Assembly (NCBI GenBank): GCA_030149405.1
Contig: JASBRM010000263.1
Coordinates: 1 to 5,167 of the forward strand
DNA length: 5,167 nucleotides
Direction: 5' to 3'
From: Neptuniibacter sp.
Lineage (GTDB): Bacteria > Pseudomonadota > Gammaproteobacteria > Pseudomonadales > Balneatricaceae
Shown here: in pieces, positions 1 through 5,167 of the stretch
Position numbering within the stretch: the first letter of the stretch is position 1
How the letters are laid out: every line of letters starts with the position of its first letter
The notes under the pieces: generated by a model
The model's input: only the letters and a program-made list of their open reading frames with translations
Told to the model about the DNA's origin: nothing
Databases searched by the model: none
Made by a program: the position numbers and the translations under genes

Positions 1-181
1 TAACGTTTCTAAAGGGTTTGGTTTTATCACGCGCGGCGAAGACGATGATGTGTTTGTACACTTTCGTAATATTCGCGGTCGTGGACACCGCTCTCTGACC
101 GAAGGGCAAAAAGTGCGTTTTTATGTTCGTGAAAGCGACAAAGGCCTCCAGGCTGAAGACGTATCTGTTATTCGCGATTAA
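1..181 (+). CDS. Cold-shock domain protein, CspA family (5' partial)
   Basis: This is the C-terminal 59 residues of a small cold-shock protein; the start lies before the window. The reading frame uses codons from base 2 and stops with TAA at 179-181. Both nucleic-acid-binding signatures of the five-stranded OB-fold are visible: RNP1 as KGFGFI (fragment residues 4-9) and RNP2 as VFVHF (17-21). The fragment ends with the usual GLQAEDV strand, followed by SVIRD. Only about 7 to 12 N-terminal residues should be missing, because the fold begins with a short GTVKWF-type strand. Such proteins bind single-stranded RNA or DNA and act as RNA chaperones or antiterminators in the cytoplasm. The segment NIRGRGHRSL replaces the shorter loop of E. 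coli CspA; from memory this is a common variant in marine and pseudomonad-type gammaproteobacteria. Which paralogue it is, and whether cold induces it, cannot be told because the 5' UTR is absent. The gene ends in its own terminator hairpin. Confidence 0.93.
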   Translation, partial: NVSKGFGFITRGEDDDVFVHFRNIRGRGHRSLTEGQKVRFYVRESDKGLQAEDVSVIRD

Positions 182-193
182 CAGGTTTACACA

Positions 194-222
194 GCGAGGT
201 TGGTCTCAACCTCGCACCTTTT
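194..222 (+). terminator. Rho-independent terminator of the cold-shock gene
   Basis: A perfect 9-bp stem, GCGAGGTTG (194-202) with CAACCTCGC (207-215), closes a 4-base GTCT loop. It is followed by ACCTTTT, so the T-tract is short and set off by three bases. It begins 12 bases after the cold-shock stop codon and lies between two convergent genes. On the minus strand the stem is followed by TGTGTAAACC, which has no T-run, so it should work mainly for the plus-strand gene. Confidence 0.8.
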
Positions 223-236
223 CTCATTCCTCAATC

Positions 237-863
237 TCATCCCTTATTGCTTTTACTTACCAGCTCAGACAACCTGTCTTTGATCTGTTCCTCAGTGCTA
301 TAGCCGTAAGCCAGAGGATAAATTTTAGCGTCAGTTTTTAAAAATAATGTTGGGAAACCTTGGGCTCCCAAAGCCGCGCTTTGTTGTAACTGTTCTTGCA
401 GCAGTGAATGAGTTTCGCGGCTATTAAGCGTTGCGCTGAAGAGACTTTTTTCCATTCCGATATCCGCTGCAAGTTGAATAAGCACTCTGTCATCAGAAGG
501 GTTTTTGGCATCCTGATAATAGGCTTTCTGTATGGCTTCTATCATTGGGTACTTGTTGTCAGACTGTATTTCCCCTGTGGCAATGACTGCTCTGCAGGCA
601 GGGTATGTACTGCGGCGTGGTATGTTATTTACCCAGAAATCGTGGTTAAAGTGAGTGCCTGTTCGTCGCTCTATTTCATGCCAGATTGCCTGTATTTGTT
701 GCTGCTGTTGTGCTGGCATCGGTTGGTCATTGTCAGGTGCAAGCCCACCCATTAAGTAGGTCCAGCCGAAGTCAGGATAGTCTTTCTGTAGCACTTTAAC
801 TGTGGACGAAAATGCCCAGCACCAACTGCACATGGGATCGAGAACATAAATAAACTGCGGCAT
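237..863 (-). CDS. DsbA-family thiol-disulfide oxidoreductase, cytosolic type
   Basis: This 208-residue protein has a thioredoxin/DsbA-like fold and resembles the 'predicted protein-disulfide isomerase' group (COG3531-like) rather than periplasmic DsbA. It opens directly with beta strand 1 and the redox motif C12-S-W-C15 in the context DPMCSWCWAF, with no signal peptide, so it should stay in the cytoplasm. A further conserved patch, STYPACRA, lies at residues 85-92. The cis-proline loop is GFPTLF, with P171, and the helical insertion between residues 50 and 165 is normal for DsbA/FrnE-like proteins. Relatives reduce, oxidise or isomerise disulfides, or bind thiol adducts; the natural substrate here is unknown. 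The ATG at 861-863 is the natural start because only about 11 residues precede the CxxC motif, although no clear Shine-Dalgarno sequence lies before it. It is convergent with the cold-shock gene and divergent from the tautomerase, with a palindrome between them that may regulate one or both. Confidence 0.88.
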   Translation of the reverse strand: MPQFIYVLDPMCSWCWAFSSTVKVLQKDYPDFGWTYLMGGLAPDNDQPMPAQQQQQIQAIWHEIERRTGTHFNHDFWVNNIPRRSTYPACRAVIATGEIQSDNKYPMIEAIQKAYYQDAKNPSDDRVLIQLAADIGMEKSLFSATLNSRETHSLLQEQLQQSAALGAQGFPTLFLKTDAKIYPLAYGYSTEEQIKDRLSELVSKSNKG

Positions 864-892
864 GAGTCTTGTCTGAATCGGTTAATAGGTTG

Positions 893-909
893 GTTCATTA
901 TTAATGAAC
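893..909. promoter_or_regulatory. Perfect palindrome in the divergent spacer, candidate operator
   Basis: GTTCATT (893-899) and AATGAAC (903-909) are exact inverted arms around a 3-base ATT centre. The site lies 30 bases before the DsbA-like start and 77 bases before the tautomerase start. Its inner 13 bases fit the T-N11-A shape used by LysR-type regulators, and its size also suits TetR- or MarR-type dimers. The stem is AT-rich with no T-run, so a terminator is unlikely. No regulator gene is in the window, so the binding protein is unknown. Confidence 0.45.
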
Positions 910-973
910 GTTTCTTTCTCTACAAACTAATGGTTCTGCTGTTGGCGGGGAGGTAACCTGAAACCCTATTCAC

Positions 974-979
974 AGGAGA
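974..979 (+). promoter_or_regulatory. Shine-Dalgarno site fixing the tautomerase start
   Basis: AGGAGA lies six bases before the ATG at 986. It sets that start, which matters because the residue right after the initiator Met must be the catalytic proline. Confidence 0.85.
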
Positions 980-985
980 CCAAAC

Positions 986-1189
986 ATGCCATACGTAAAT
1001 ATTAAAATTACTGATGAAGGCGTAACTGCTGAGCAGAAAAAACAGCTGATCGAAGGTGCAACTCAGTTACTAGTTGATGTGCTGAATAAAAACCCGGCGA
1101 CAACGGTTGTAGTGATTGACGAAGTTAATACCGATAACTGGGGAGTGGCAGGAGAGGTGATTACTGAGAGGAGGAAACAGGGGAAGTAG
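986..1189 (+). CDS. 4-oxalocrotonate tautomerase family protein
   Basis: This 67-residue protein is the normal size for the 4-OT group of the tautomerase superfamily (about 60 to 75 residues), whose small subunits assemble as hexamers with a beta-alpha-beta fold. It begins Met-Pro-Tyr-Val; removal of Met would expose the N-terminal proline that acts as catalytic base. The middle matches the family pattern: EQKKQLIEGAT (helix), NPATTVVVIDEV (second strand), DNWGVAGE (active-site loop). By-eye alignment with Pseudomonas 4-OT puts valine (V13, V42) where the classical enzyme has Arg11 and Arg39, and tryptophan (W52) at Phe50. It is therefore probably not a 2-hydroxymuconate tautomerase, and no aromatic-degradation genes are nearby. 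The actual substrate is unknown. The gene stands alone: it is divergent from the DsbA-like gene and 163 bases before lemA, and I see no clear terminator after it, so some read-through into lemA is possible. Confidence 0.9.
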   Translation: MPYVNIKITDEGVTAEQKKQLIEGATQLLVDVLNKNPATTVVVIDEVNTDNWGVAGEVITERRKQGK

Positions 1190-1268
1190 AATTCTTCTTA
1201 AATTCCTGCTCCGGCTACTTAACTTGAAAAAAAGAAATCTCAAAATACAGGTTTAGTACACAGTTGAT

Positions 1269-1295
1269 TTGAACTATTTTATAGTCAGATAAAAT
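1269..1295 (+). promoter_or_regulatory. Possible sigma-70 promoter of lemA-M48
   Basis: The -10-like TAAAAT (1290-1295, five of six consensus bases) has TTGAAC (1269-1274) upstream at a short 15-base spacing, or TTTGAA at 16. An alternative -10, TATAGT (1280-1285), has no good -35. Position in the AT-rich part of the spacer supports a promoter here, but the exact elements are uncertain. Confidence 0.3.
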
Positions 1296-1298
1296 CAG

Positions 1299-1332
1299 GA
1301 ACCTAGTGAGCGCTTCGCGCTTGCGATGGTTC
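1299..1332. repeat. Imperfect inverted repeat / hairpin before lemA
   Basis: Outer arms GAACC (1299-1303) and GGTTC (1328-1332) enclose an inner stem AGCGC (1309-1313) and GCGCT (1317-1321) with a TTC loop; an unpaired internal loop of 5 by 6 bases separates the two stems. It is GC-richer than its surroundings, ends eight bases before the lemA Shine-Dalgarno, and has no T-run. It may be a structured leader of the lemA mRNA or a copy of a small dispersed palindromic repeat. The pairing is seen; the role is inference. Confidence 0.5.
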
Positions 1333-1352
1333 TATAGCCAAGGAGCAGGATA

Positions 1353-1946
1353 ATGGACGTAGGTACGATTATATTTCTGGTGGTGGTTGTAGGTGGCGTA
1401 TTTTATGTGGTCAGTATCTACAACAGTTTAGTTACCTTAAAAAACCGTCACCAAAATGCTTTTTCACAGATAGAAGTTCAGTTGAAAAGGCGATATGACC
1501 TGATTCCAAACCTTGTGGAAACAGCGAAGGGATACATGGCACATGAGAAGGAAACTCTGGAGGCGGTGATTCAGGCTCGAAATGAAGCGTCAGCTTTACT
1601 CAAAGGAGTCGCATCAACCTTAACGCCGGATGCGATTCAGCAATTATCGGGTGCGGAAAATGCTCTGCAAAGTGCATTGGGCAGAATGAATATTGTTATG
1701 GAAGACTACCCTGACCTGAAAGCGAATGAAAATATGATGCAGCTTTCAGAAGAGCTGACCACAACAGAAAACCGTGTAGCTTTCTCCCGCCAGGCATTTA
1801 ATGATGCGGTTACTGCATACAATACCTATCGTCAGTCTTTCCCGCCGGTTTTTTTCGCAGGGATGTTTGGTCACCCGACCGATGCCAGCTTGCTGGAGTT
1901 TGATGACAGCGCCCAGATTCAGGCGGCACCCAAAGTAACTTTCTAG
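1353..1946 (+). CDS. lemA: LemA family membrane protein
   Basis: This 197-residue protein has the full LemA layout and a normal family length. One hydrophobic segment (residues about 4-20) forms an N-terminal membrane anchor, followed by a long helical domain. The hallmark YNSLVTLKNRHQNAFSQ leads into VQLKRRYDLIPNLVETAKGY (42-61). Further conserved blocks are YPDLKANENM (119-128), ENRVAFSRQAFNDAV (139-153) and the end motif SFPPVFFAGMFG (162-173). The short tail is acidic, then ends in AAPKVTF. A strong AGGAG at 1341-1345, seven bases before the ATG, supports the start. LemA proteins have no proven enzymatic activity; they often sit beside M48 (HtpX-like) peptidases or TPM-domain proteins and are thought to assist membrane or envelope functions. 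The M48 gene begins 22 bases downstream on the same strand, which strongly suggests one operon. The name here denotes the LemA family, not the Pseudomonas syringae lemA (gacS) sensor kinase gene. Confidence 0.95.
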   Translation: MDVGTIIFLVVVVGGVFYVVSIYNSLVTLKNRHQNAFSQIEVQLKRRYDLIPNLVETAKGYMAHEKETLEAVIQARNEASALLKGVASTLTPDAIQQLSGAENALQSALGRMNIVMEDYPDLKANENMMQLSEELTTTENRVAFSRQAFNDAVTAYNTYRQSFPPVFFAGMFGHPTDASLLEFDDSAQIQAAPKVTF

Positions 1947-1968
1947 CCCTCAGAACTGGAATCTATAC

Positions 1969-3912
1969 ATGGATTTTTTCTCGCAACAGGATAAGGCAAG
2001 AAAGAATACCGGTTGGTTAGTTCTTTTATTCATCCTGGCCGTTGCCAGTCTTGTGCTCCTGACTAATTTGCTGATTGGTTTGACCATCTGGTTTATGACT
2101 CAGGATGACACCATGCGAAATGGCCTGAGTGTTATTTCGCAAACGGATCATGGAGCAATCAAAGGTTTGTTTTCCTGGCGTACTTTTGCGCTCATCAGTC
2201 TCGGCGTGGGTGGGGCAGTAGGCTGCGCAATTCTCTACAAGTGGTTTCAGCTTTCTTCAGGCGGTAAAGCGGTAGCGGAATCGCTAGGCGGCCGTCAGAT
2301 CTATACAAACACAGAAGACCCGGATGAAAGGCAGGTGCTGAATGTTGTTGAAGAGATGGCGCTGGCTTCCGGTATGCCTGTGCCTCCGGTTTATCTTCTG
2401 GAGCATGAGCTGGGAATCAATGCCTTTGCTGCTGGAAATAGCCCCGCCGATGCGGTGATTGGCGTCACTAAAGGTTGCATTCATCAGTTTAAACGCGATG
2501 AATTACAGGGTGTTATTGCTCATGAATTCAGTCATATTCTCAATGGCGATATGCGGCTAAACCTCAGATTGATCGCTCTGCTGCACGGGATCGTATTCAT
2601 TGGTTATGTTGGCGAGATGTTGATGCGCAGTGGGTCCGGGAACCGCCGTTCAGATGGTCGGGTTGCTATTCTTGGCCTGGCATTGTTGGTGATAGGCTGG
2701 CTCGGGAGTTTTTTTGGTAACCTCATAAAAGCCGCTGTCAGTAGACAACGAGAGTATCTGGCCGATGCCAGTGCGGTTCAGTTTACCCGTGACCCTGAAG
2801 GTATCAGTAATGCTCTGAAGCTGATTGGTGGACACTCATATGGTACCGAGATACAAAACTCACATCGCAGCGAAGTGAGTCATATGTTTTTCGGTCAGGT
2901 TGTGAGTCGTATGGGCAGTATGTTGGCCACGCACCCTCCACTTATGGATCGTATTCTGCGGTTAGACCCTGACTGGGATGGCAACTATCTTCACCGAAGT
3001 GACACGACCCGTCTCAAGAAACTGAAAGAACAGCAGGAAGAAGATCAGAAGAAGCGTGAGCTATTCCAGCAAACTTTGATTACCGGAGCTGCAGTAGCGG
3101 CGGGAATTGATCCCGATGACCTATTCTCGGATCAGGCTTCTCTGAATGATGTTCGTGGTGTTATTGATGTTATTCCCGATTCAATACGAAACCAGGCGCA
3201 TGAGCCCTTAGGGGCATTTGCGTTATGTTGTGCGCTGTTGCTGCATAAAGAGGAGTCATTACGCCATCAGCAATTGCAGGTTATAGAGAAGGCCGAAGTT
3301 GCAGGTTTAAAACCGCTGGCCCTTCAGCTTTCAACTGAGCTGGAACAGATGGCCGTTGAAATGAGATTACCTTTAATTGAACTGCTTATTCCGGCGCTCA
3401 AAACATTCTCACAGGAACAGTATCAGGTATTAAAACGGACATTGATGCTGCTGATTCGGGCAGATAGAAAAACGGATCTGTTTGAGTGGTGTATGTTTCA
3501 ATTGATCCGACACTATCTGGCGGGTCAGTTTGAACCTGATAAAAACCGTAAGCCGAAGTATAAAGAAGCTAAACAGCTGAGTGATGCTTATCAGTTAGTA
3601 ATGTCAGTTTTAGCAAGGTTTGGAAGTGATGACGATGAGGCGATTCAACGGGCTTTCAATCGTGGAGCTATGTCTGCCAGCTTACACACACTGCAGATCC
3701 TGCCGGAATCTGAATGCGATCTGGAGGAGTTTTATAAAGCGGTCAATCAACTGGGCAATGCTTATCCTTTACTTAAACCGCGGCTTCTAGCGGGGTTGAG
3801 AAACTGCATCACTCAGGATGGCAAAATAACCTTTTTAGAAAAAGAGATCGTTGCCAGTATTGCGGCGGTAATGGATTGCCCGATACCTGTATTTGATGAT
3901 CTGCTTAGATAA
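1969..3912 (+). CDS. HtpX-like M48 family membrane metallopeptidase with long C-terminal extension
   Basis: This 647-residue zinc protease is about twice the length of classical HtpX (near 290 residues). Two N-terminal membrane segments (about 16-43 and 72-92) precede the catalytic domain. The zinc motif HEFSH (185-189) supplies two histidine ligands and the catalytic Glu186. The third ligand is Glu262 in SRQREYLADASAV (258-270), and the conserved THPP lies at 321-324. Two further hydrophobic stretches (about 201-217 and 232-256) lie between the zinc motifs, as in HtpX. After a charged, probably coiled linker (346-365, rich in K, E and Q) comes a mostly helical region to the end. Its last part, around DGKITFLEKEIVASIAAVMDC (617-637), resembles the acidic helix pattern of TerB-like domains. 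The likely role is inner-membrane protein quality control together with LemA. The start is supported by the family-typical opening MDFFSQQDKARKNTG, although the Shine-Dalgarno is weak (TGGA, 1957-1960), so translation may depend on coupling to lemA. All catalytic residues are intact. Confidence 0.95.
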   Translation: MDFFSQQDKARKNTGWLVLLFILAVASLVLLTNLLIGLTIWFMTQDDTMRNGLSVISQTDHGAIKGLFSWRTFALISLGVGGAVGCAILYKWFQLSSGGKAVAESLGGRQIYTNTEDPDERQVLNVVEEMALASGMPVPPVYLLEHELGINAFAAGNSPADAVIGVTKGCIHQFKRDELQGVIAHEFSHILNGDMRLNLRLIALLHGIVFIGYVGEMLMRSGSGNRRSDGRVAILGLALLVIGWLGSFFGNLIKAAVSRQREYLADASAVQFTRDPEGISNALKLIGGHSYGTEIQNSHRSEVSHMFFGQVVSRMGSMLATHPPLMDRILRLDPDWDGNYLHRSDTTRLKKLKEQQEEDQKKRELFQQTLITGAAVAAGIDPDDLFSDQASLNDVRGVIDVIPDSIRNQAHEPLGAFALCCALLLHKEESLRHQQLQVIEKAEVAGLKPLALQLSTELEQMAVEMRLPLIELLIPALKTFSQEQYQVLKRTLMLLIRADRKTDLFEWCMFQLIRHYLAGQFEPDKNRKPKYKEAKQLSDAYQLVMSVLARFGSDDDEAIQRAFNRGAMSASLHTLQILPESECDLEEFYKAVNQLGNAYPLLKPRLLAGLRNCITQDGKITFLEKEIVASIAAVMDCPIPVFDDLLR

Positions 3913-3939
3913 TCACTTATTGATTCATCTGGAGAGCTA

Positions 3940-4314
3940 TCAGGACAGGTTATCCCGTTTCCATTCCAGAGAAAGGGAAACAGAGTCTGCAAAACGGAGT
4001 GCGTGGGGTTTATCTATTGTGACTTTTGCATAGACGGTTCTTGGGTGCTGAGTACATATTTCCAGAACATCGGATACGAGTTTTTCCAATAGGAGAAAGC
4101 GACCTTCCTCAACATGTTTGATTACTTCTTTGGTGATGACTTTGTAGTTAAGCGCTTTTTCGACATCATCATCGGCAAAGGCTTTGTTGGCGGGGTATTG
4201 AATCTCAATATTGATGACAACATCCTGCTGCTTTTCCATCTCTTCCGGATTAAAACCAATAAAGGTGCGAAGTCTTAGGTTGGTGATGTTGATGATGGCA
4301 TTGCTGAGAGACAT
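3940..4314 (-). CDS. folX: Dihydroneopterin triphosphate 2'-epimerase
   Basis: This 124-residue protein belongs to the FolB/FolX tunnelling-fold family and matches my memory of E. coli FolX (about 120 residues) far better than FolB. Shared stretches include NLRLRTFIGF (12-21), INIEIQYPANKA (34-45), ALNYKVITK (54-62), RFLLLEKLVSDVLEI (72-86) and IDKPHALRFADSVSLSLEW (100-118). E24/E25, Y57, E77 and K102 lie in the blocks that form the pterin site. FolX epimerises 7,8-dihydroneopterin triphosphate at C2' to dihydromonapterin triphosphate, feeding tetrahydromonapterin synthesis in the cytoplasm with FolM; in pseudomonads tetrahydromonapterin serves as cofactor of phenylalanine hydroxylase. Neither folM nor phhA is in the window. 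AAGGAT (4322-4327 on the minus strand) lies seven bases before the ATG and supports the start. The histidine kinase gene ends 59 bases upstream on the same strand without a visible terminator, so co-transcription is possible. Only 27 bases separate it from the convergent M48 gene. Confidence 0.95.
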   Translation of the reverse strand: MSLSNAIINITNLRLRTFIGFNPEEMEKQQDVVINIEIQYPANKAFADDDVEKALNYKVITKEVIKHVEEGRFLLLEKLVSDVLEICTQHPRTVYAKVTIDKPHALRFADSVSLSLEWKRDNLS

Positions 4315-4373
4315 CTAAGTAATCCTTAATGAAAAGTGTAATGGTCCTTAATACGTAGAAATAAGAATGTGGA

Positions 4374-5167
4374 TCAGTTAACGGGCAGGCTGATGCTAAA
4401 GCGTGTACCTTCACCGACCGTACTATCCACTTCTATATCTCCTTTGTGATCTTGCACGATACCATAAGCTATTGCTAAACCCATACCTGTGCCTTTACCG
4501 ACAGGTTTGGTGGTATAGAAAGGTACAAAGATTTTATTCAGAGTCTCTTCGTTCATACCGCAACCGTTATCGGCAATGTAAATGTAAATGGTCTCGTCTC
4601 TGTAGGAGCTGGATATGCTGATACGTGGTTTACTGACTCCTTCAGTGGCATGTTTGGCGTTGATAATCAGGTTCAGGAAAACCTGGTTCAGCTCGTTGGG
4701 GTTGCATGTAATCACAGGAAGCGGCTGTAGGTTAAGATCCAGCTCGACTGAATTTTTTAGTTCGCTGTGCAGTAGTTTTAGGGTGCTTTCAATACCTTCT
4801 ATCAGATTTGCTTCACATCTGTCTGTAGACTGAGTTCGCGCAAAGCTGCGCAGGTTCATGACTATATCTCTGACGCGGCTTAAACCGTCCTCGGTATCGC
4901 TCATCAGATCGGGTAGATCCTCCTGAATATAGTCGATATCTTCATCTTTAAGGATTTCCAGAAACTGAGCTTTGATCTCTTCAGGAAAATGCTCACATTG
5001 AGTTTTAATCAGATCGATAATGCGTGCGTAAGACGCATGATATTGGGACAGGGATTCAATATTACTCTTCACAAAAGCCAGAGGATTATTAATCTCATGA
5101 GCCATGCCTGCCGAGAGAGTACCTAATGTGGCAAGCTTTTCATTTTGCAGCATCACGGCTTGTTGTA
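4374..5167 (-). CDS. Sensor histidine kinase, C-terminal catalytic part (5' partial)
   Basis: The reading frame runs open to the right edge, so the sensor part lies outside the window. An in-frame GTG at 5154-5156 is probably internal: the codons before it read QQA, continuing a coiled-coil linker into MLQNEKLATLGTLSAGMAHEINNPL. Counting that GTG as residue 1, the phospho-accepting His is H20 in the H-box (HEINNPLAF). The second dimerisation helix follows near 90-108 (GLSRVRDIVMNLRSFAR). Between the helices is a charged insert of about 45 residues (45-88), seen in other HisKA kinases of this style. The ATPase domain is complete: N-box NQVFLNLIINAKHA (157-170), G1 DNGCGM (196-201), F-box PFYTTKP (212-218), G2 GKGTGMGLAIAYG (220-232), G3 GEGTRFSISLP (248-258). 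The protein ends there, with no receiver domain after it. The signal is unknown, and no response regulator is in the window. folX follows 59 bases downstream. Confidence 0.94.
   Translation of the reverse strand, partial: QQAVMLQNEKLATLGTLSAGMAHEINNPLAFVKSNIESLSQYHASYARIIDLIKTQCEHFPEEIKAQFLEILKDEDIDYIQEDLPDLMSDTEDGLSRVRDIVMNLRSFARTQSTDRCEANLIEGIESTLKLLHSELKNSVELDLNLQPLPVITCNPNELNQVFLNLIINAKHATEGVSKPRISISSSYRDETIYIYIADNGCGMNEETLNKIFVPFYTTKPVGKGTGMGLAIAYGIVQDHKGDIEVDSTVGEGTRFSISLPVN

Noticed and set aside
123..341. Plus-strand frame of 72 residues beginning inside the cold-shock gene
   Set aside because: It runs through the terminator hairpin and into the DsbA-like gene on the other strand; there is no plausible product or ribosome binding site.
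408..755. Plus-strand open frame of 115 residues
   Set aside because: It lies wholly antisense to the DsbA-like gene, has a low-complexity Cys/Leu/Tyr-rich product with no recognisable motif, and has no good ribosome binding site. It is a shadow frame.
1190..1250. Terminator after the tautomerase gene
   Set aside because: There are A- and T-rich runs and a short AGAATTCT palindrome, but no GC-rich stem followed by a T-tract.
3913..3939. Bidirectional terminator between the M48 gene and folX
   Set aside because: I looked for a stem in this 27-base convergent gap and its edges and found no convincing inverted repeat or T-run on either strand.
4323..4352. Direct repeat of TCCTTAAT 22 bases apart in the kinase-folX gap
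   Set aside because: One copy overlaps the folX Shine-Dalgarno; eight AT-rich bases repeated once can easily arise by chance.
4403..4833. Two overlapping plus-strand frames of 72 residues each
   Set aside because: Both are antisense to the conserved ATPase domain of the histidine kinase, and their products show no family features.
5154..5156. GTG as the true start of the histidine kinase
   Set aside because: The frame continues upstream without a stop to the window edge with linker-like codons (QQA), and a start here would leave a kinase with a truncated first helix and no sensor. A partial gene is the better reading.

Overview
This 5.2 kb window looks like an ordinary chromosomal stretch from a gammaproteobacterium. 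The gene content (a FolX-type pterin epimerase very close to the E. coli protein, a CspA-like protein, and a LemA + M48 peptidase pair), the moderate GC content and the gene style suggest a marine Oceanospirillales-like lineage. That placement is inference from protein style, not a database match. I see no insertion sequences, CRISPR arrays, tRNAs, rRNAs or phage genes, and both edges cut through genes.

Layout from left to right. The 3' end of a cold-shock protein gene (+) closes with a strong hairpin terminator. Convergent to it is a cytosolic DsbA-family thiol-disulfide protein (-). A 122-base divergent spacer with a perfect 7+7 palindrome separates that gene from a small 4-oxalocrotonate-tautomerase-family gene (+). 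A 163-base spacer with a structured inverted repeat and a possible promoter leads into a two-gene unit: lemA, then a long HtpX-like M48 metallopeptidase with a cytosolic C-terminal extension of about 300 residues. Convergent to this unit are folX (-) and, upstream of folX on the same strand, the C-terminal catalytic half of a sensor histidine kinase whose 5' end lies outside the window.

Functional reading. LemA and the membrane M48 peptidase are probably made together and act at the inner membrane in envelope protein quality control. FolX makes dihydromonapterin triphosphate, the first dedicated step towards tetrahydromonapterin; its usual partner FolM is not in the window. The histidine kinase may be co-transcribed with folX, since the gap is 59 bases with no visible terminator, but no response regulator is visible. 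The DsbA-like protein and the tautomerase share a divergent control region and may be co-regulated through the palindrome. I found no convincing new multi-gene system. The points most worth a second look are the M48 C-terminal extension, the palindrome, the structured element before lemA, and the tautomerase without the two arginines of classical 4-OT.
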